This document shows, piece by piece, positions 18,728-19,302 of a stretch of 19,302 nt of DNA (positions are counted from its first letter, which is position 1; every line of letters begins with the position of its first letter). Position numbers and translations under genes: made by a program. The notes under the pieces are model-generated. The model had not been told where the DNA came from. It worked only from the letters and a program-made list of their open reading frames with translations, and did no database searches. The DNA comes from Terfezia claveryi. Its lineage: Eukaryota > Ascomycota > Pezizomycetes > Pezizales > Pezizaceae. The stretch is from assembly GCA_015179025.1 (NCBI GenBank), contig WHUX01000563.1, forward strand, positions 1 through 19,302, in the 5' to 3' direction.

Positions 18728-18840
18728 CTCTCACAGCAAGCATATATTGACCAATTGCTCCTAAAATTTGGACTGCAGGATTGCAACCCGGTCTCTCTTC
18801 CCATGGATCCCAGCAGATTGAAGAATTCCTTAACGGTAAA
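18728..18840 (+). mobile_element. copia reverse-transcriptase C-terminal scrap
   Basis: In the frame starting CTC 18728 the translation is LSQQAYIDQLLLKFGLQD then CNPVSLPMDPSRL. This is the conserved end of the copia RT ('lsQ..Yi..lL..Fgm.d..pvstPmdp'), just before RNase H. It is joined directly to the gag fragment, so most of gag, protease, integrase and RT are missing between. Confidence 0.75.
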
Positions 18841-19302
18841 TATATGCTTATTAGCTAGCTGGACCCTATAAATGGACGGGGATTCTGTATAACCAACGAA
18901 TATTGCTGTTTTAGCTCTTGGCTGGAGCTTGCTTCCAGGAGGCCTGCGTTCTACAGGTATATGGATGTAGCAGATGCTGCCAAAGGGCTTGAGATGAGCA
19001 ATAGAAGGTTGTACATTATGCAGCATCTCAAAGGGGGTTTTTTCTCTGAGGAAGCTGAGAATGGGGTAAGTGATTACGGATGTAGACGGTGGCTAGACAT
19101 GCTTCTGCCCAAAGGCGCGGGTCTGCAGAGCTGCCAGCTTCTGCAGAGATACCGTTAGCTGAGTTTAGGTCAATTAGCATGCTGCGGACCATTGTCTGTA
19201 TTGTTCTATTATAGCGCTCTGGGACCCCATTTAACTGATGGGAATATGGAGGTGTATAGATATGCTGAATCCCCTTGATTCTTAGATATTTGTCAGCTTC
19301 TA
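18838..19302 (-). mobile_element. copia integrase fragment, inverted
   Basis: Read on the minus strand from the window edge: YLRIKGIQHIYTPPYSHQLN, then GVPERYNRTIQTMVRSML (with the catalytic Glu of the integrase D,D-35-E triad), LWAEACLATVYIRNHLPHS, PFEML, HLKPFGSICYIHIPVERR, KLQPRAKTAIFVGYTES and HIFTVKEF. This is the catalytic-core end and the C-terminal 'GKG-like' part of a Ty1/copia integrase. One frame change lies at the A/C run 19033-19043. It continues beyond the window. It is opposite in direction to the gag and RT pieces beside it. Confidence 0.85.

Overview
The window looks like nuclear DNA of a filamentous ascomycete (Pezizomycotina). The evidence is short introns of about 48-66 nt with GTRNGY-type donors, CTRAC/CTAAC branch points and YAG acceptors, a Zn2Cys6 regulator with a fungal-type middle region, a PalC/BRO1 protein, a filamentous-fungal-type PEX5 and a fungal Ty1/copia element. 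A Leotiomycete is my guess from general resemblance, not something shown here.

Layout: 1-920 is the 3' part of an SGNH-type esterase gene (+). 1276-4706 is a graveyard: an aspartic-protease remnant (+) next to a decayed membrane-anchored aldehyde dehydrogenase of the MSC7 type (-), whose 3' end is split by a 756-bp terminal-inverted-repeat transposon with a TA target duplication. 5669-7998 (+) encodes a GAF-domain protein, 8690-11419 (+) a Zn2Cys6 transcription factor, 11932-12913 (+) a two-RRM, probably mitochondrial, RNA-binding protein, and 13797-15886 (+) the peroxisomal PTS1 receptor PEX5. A tRNA-Ile(AAT) and a decayed copy of it lie at 16284-16582 (-). 16660-17790 (-) is a damaged palC-like gene. 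From 17893 to the right edge there is a Ty1/copia retrotransposon: an LTR with 63-bp tandem repeats, primer-binding site and gag start, then a reverse-transcriptase scrap and an inverted integrase fragment.

Almost every gene, including ones expected to be conserved such as pex5, is interrupted by single-base frame changes, and most sit in short homopolymers. Reading across them restores the family sequence on both sides. The two explanations are uncorrected sequencing or assembly error, or relaxed selection. For the GAF, Zn2Cys6, RRM and PEX5 genes I favour error, because their splice sites and domain order are intact and I saw no clear substitution-type stop. The ALDH, protease and palC copies also carry larger lesions and look truly degraded. 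The genes do not form one evident pathway. I found no sign of a defence system, a biosynthetic cluster or a new type of gene system; the most informative structures are the transposon-split ALDH gene, the rearranged copia element and the frame-break pattern.
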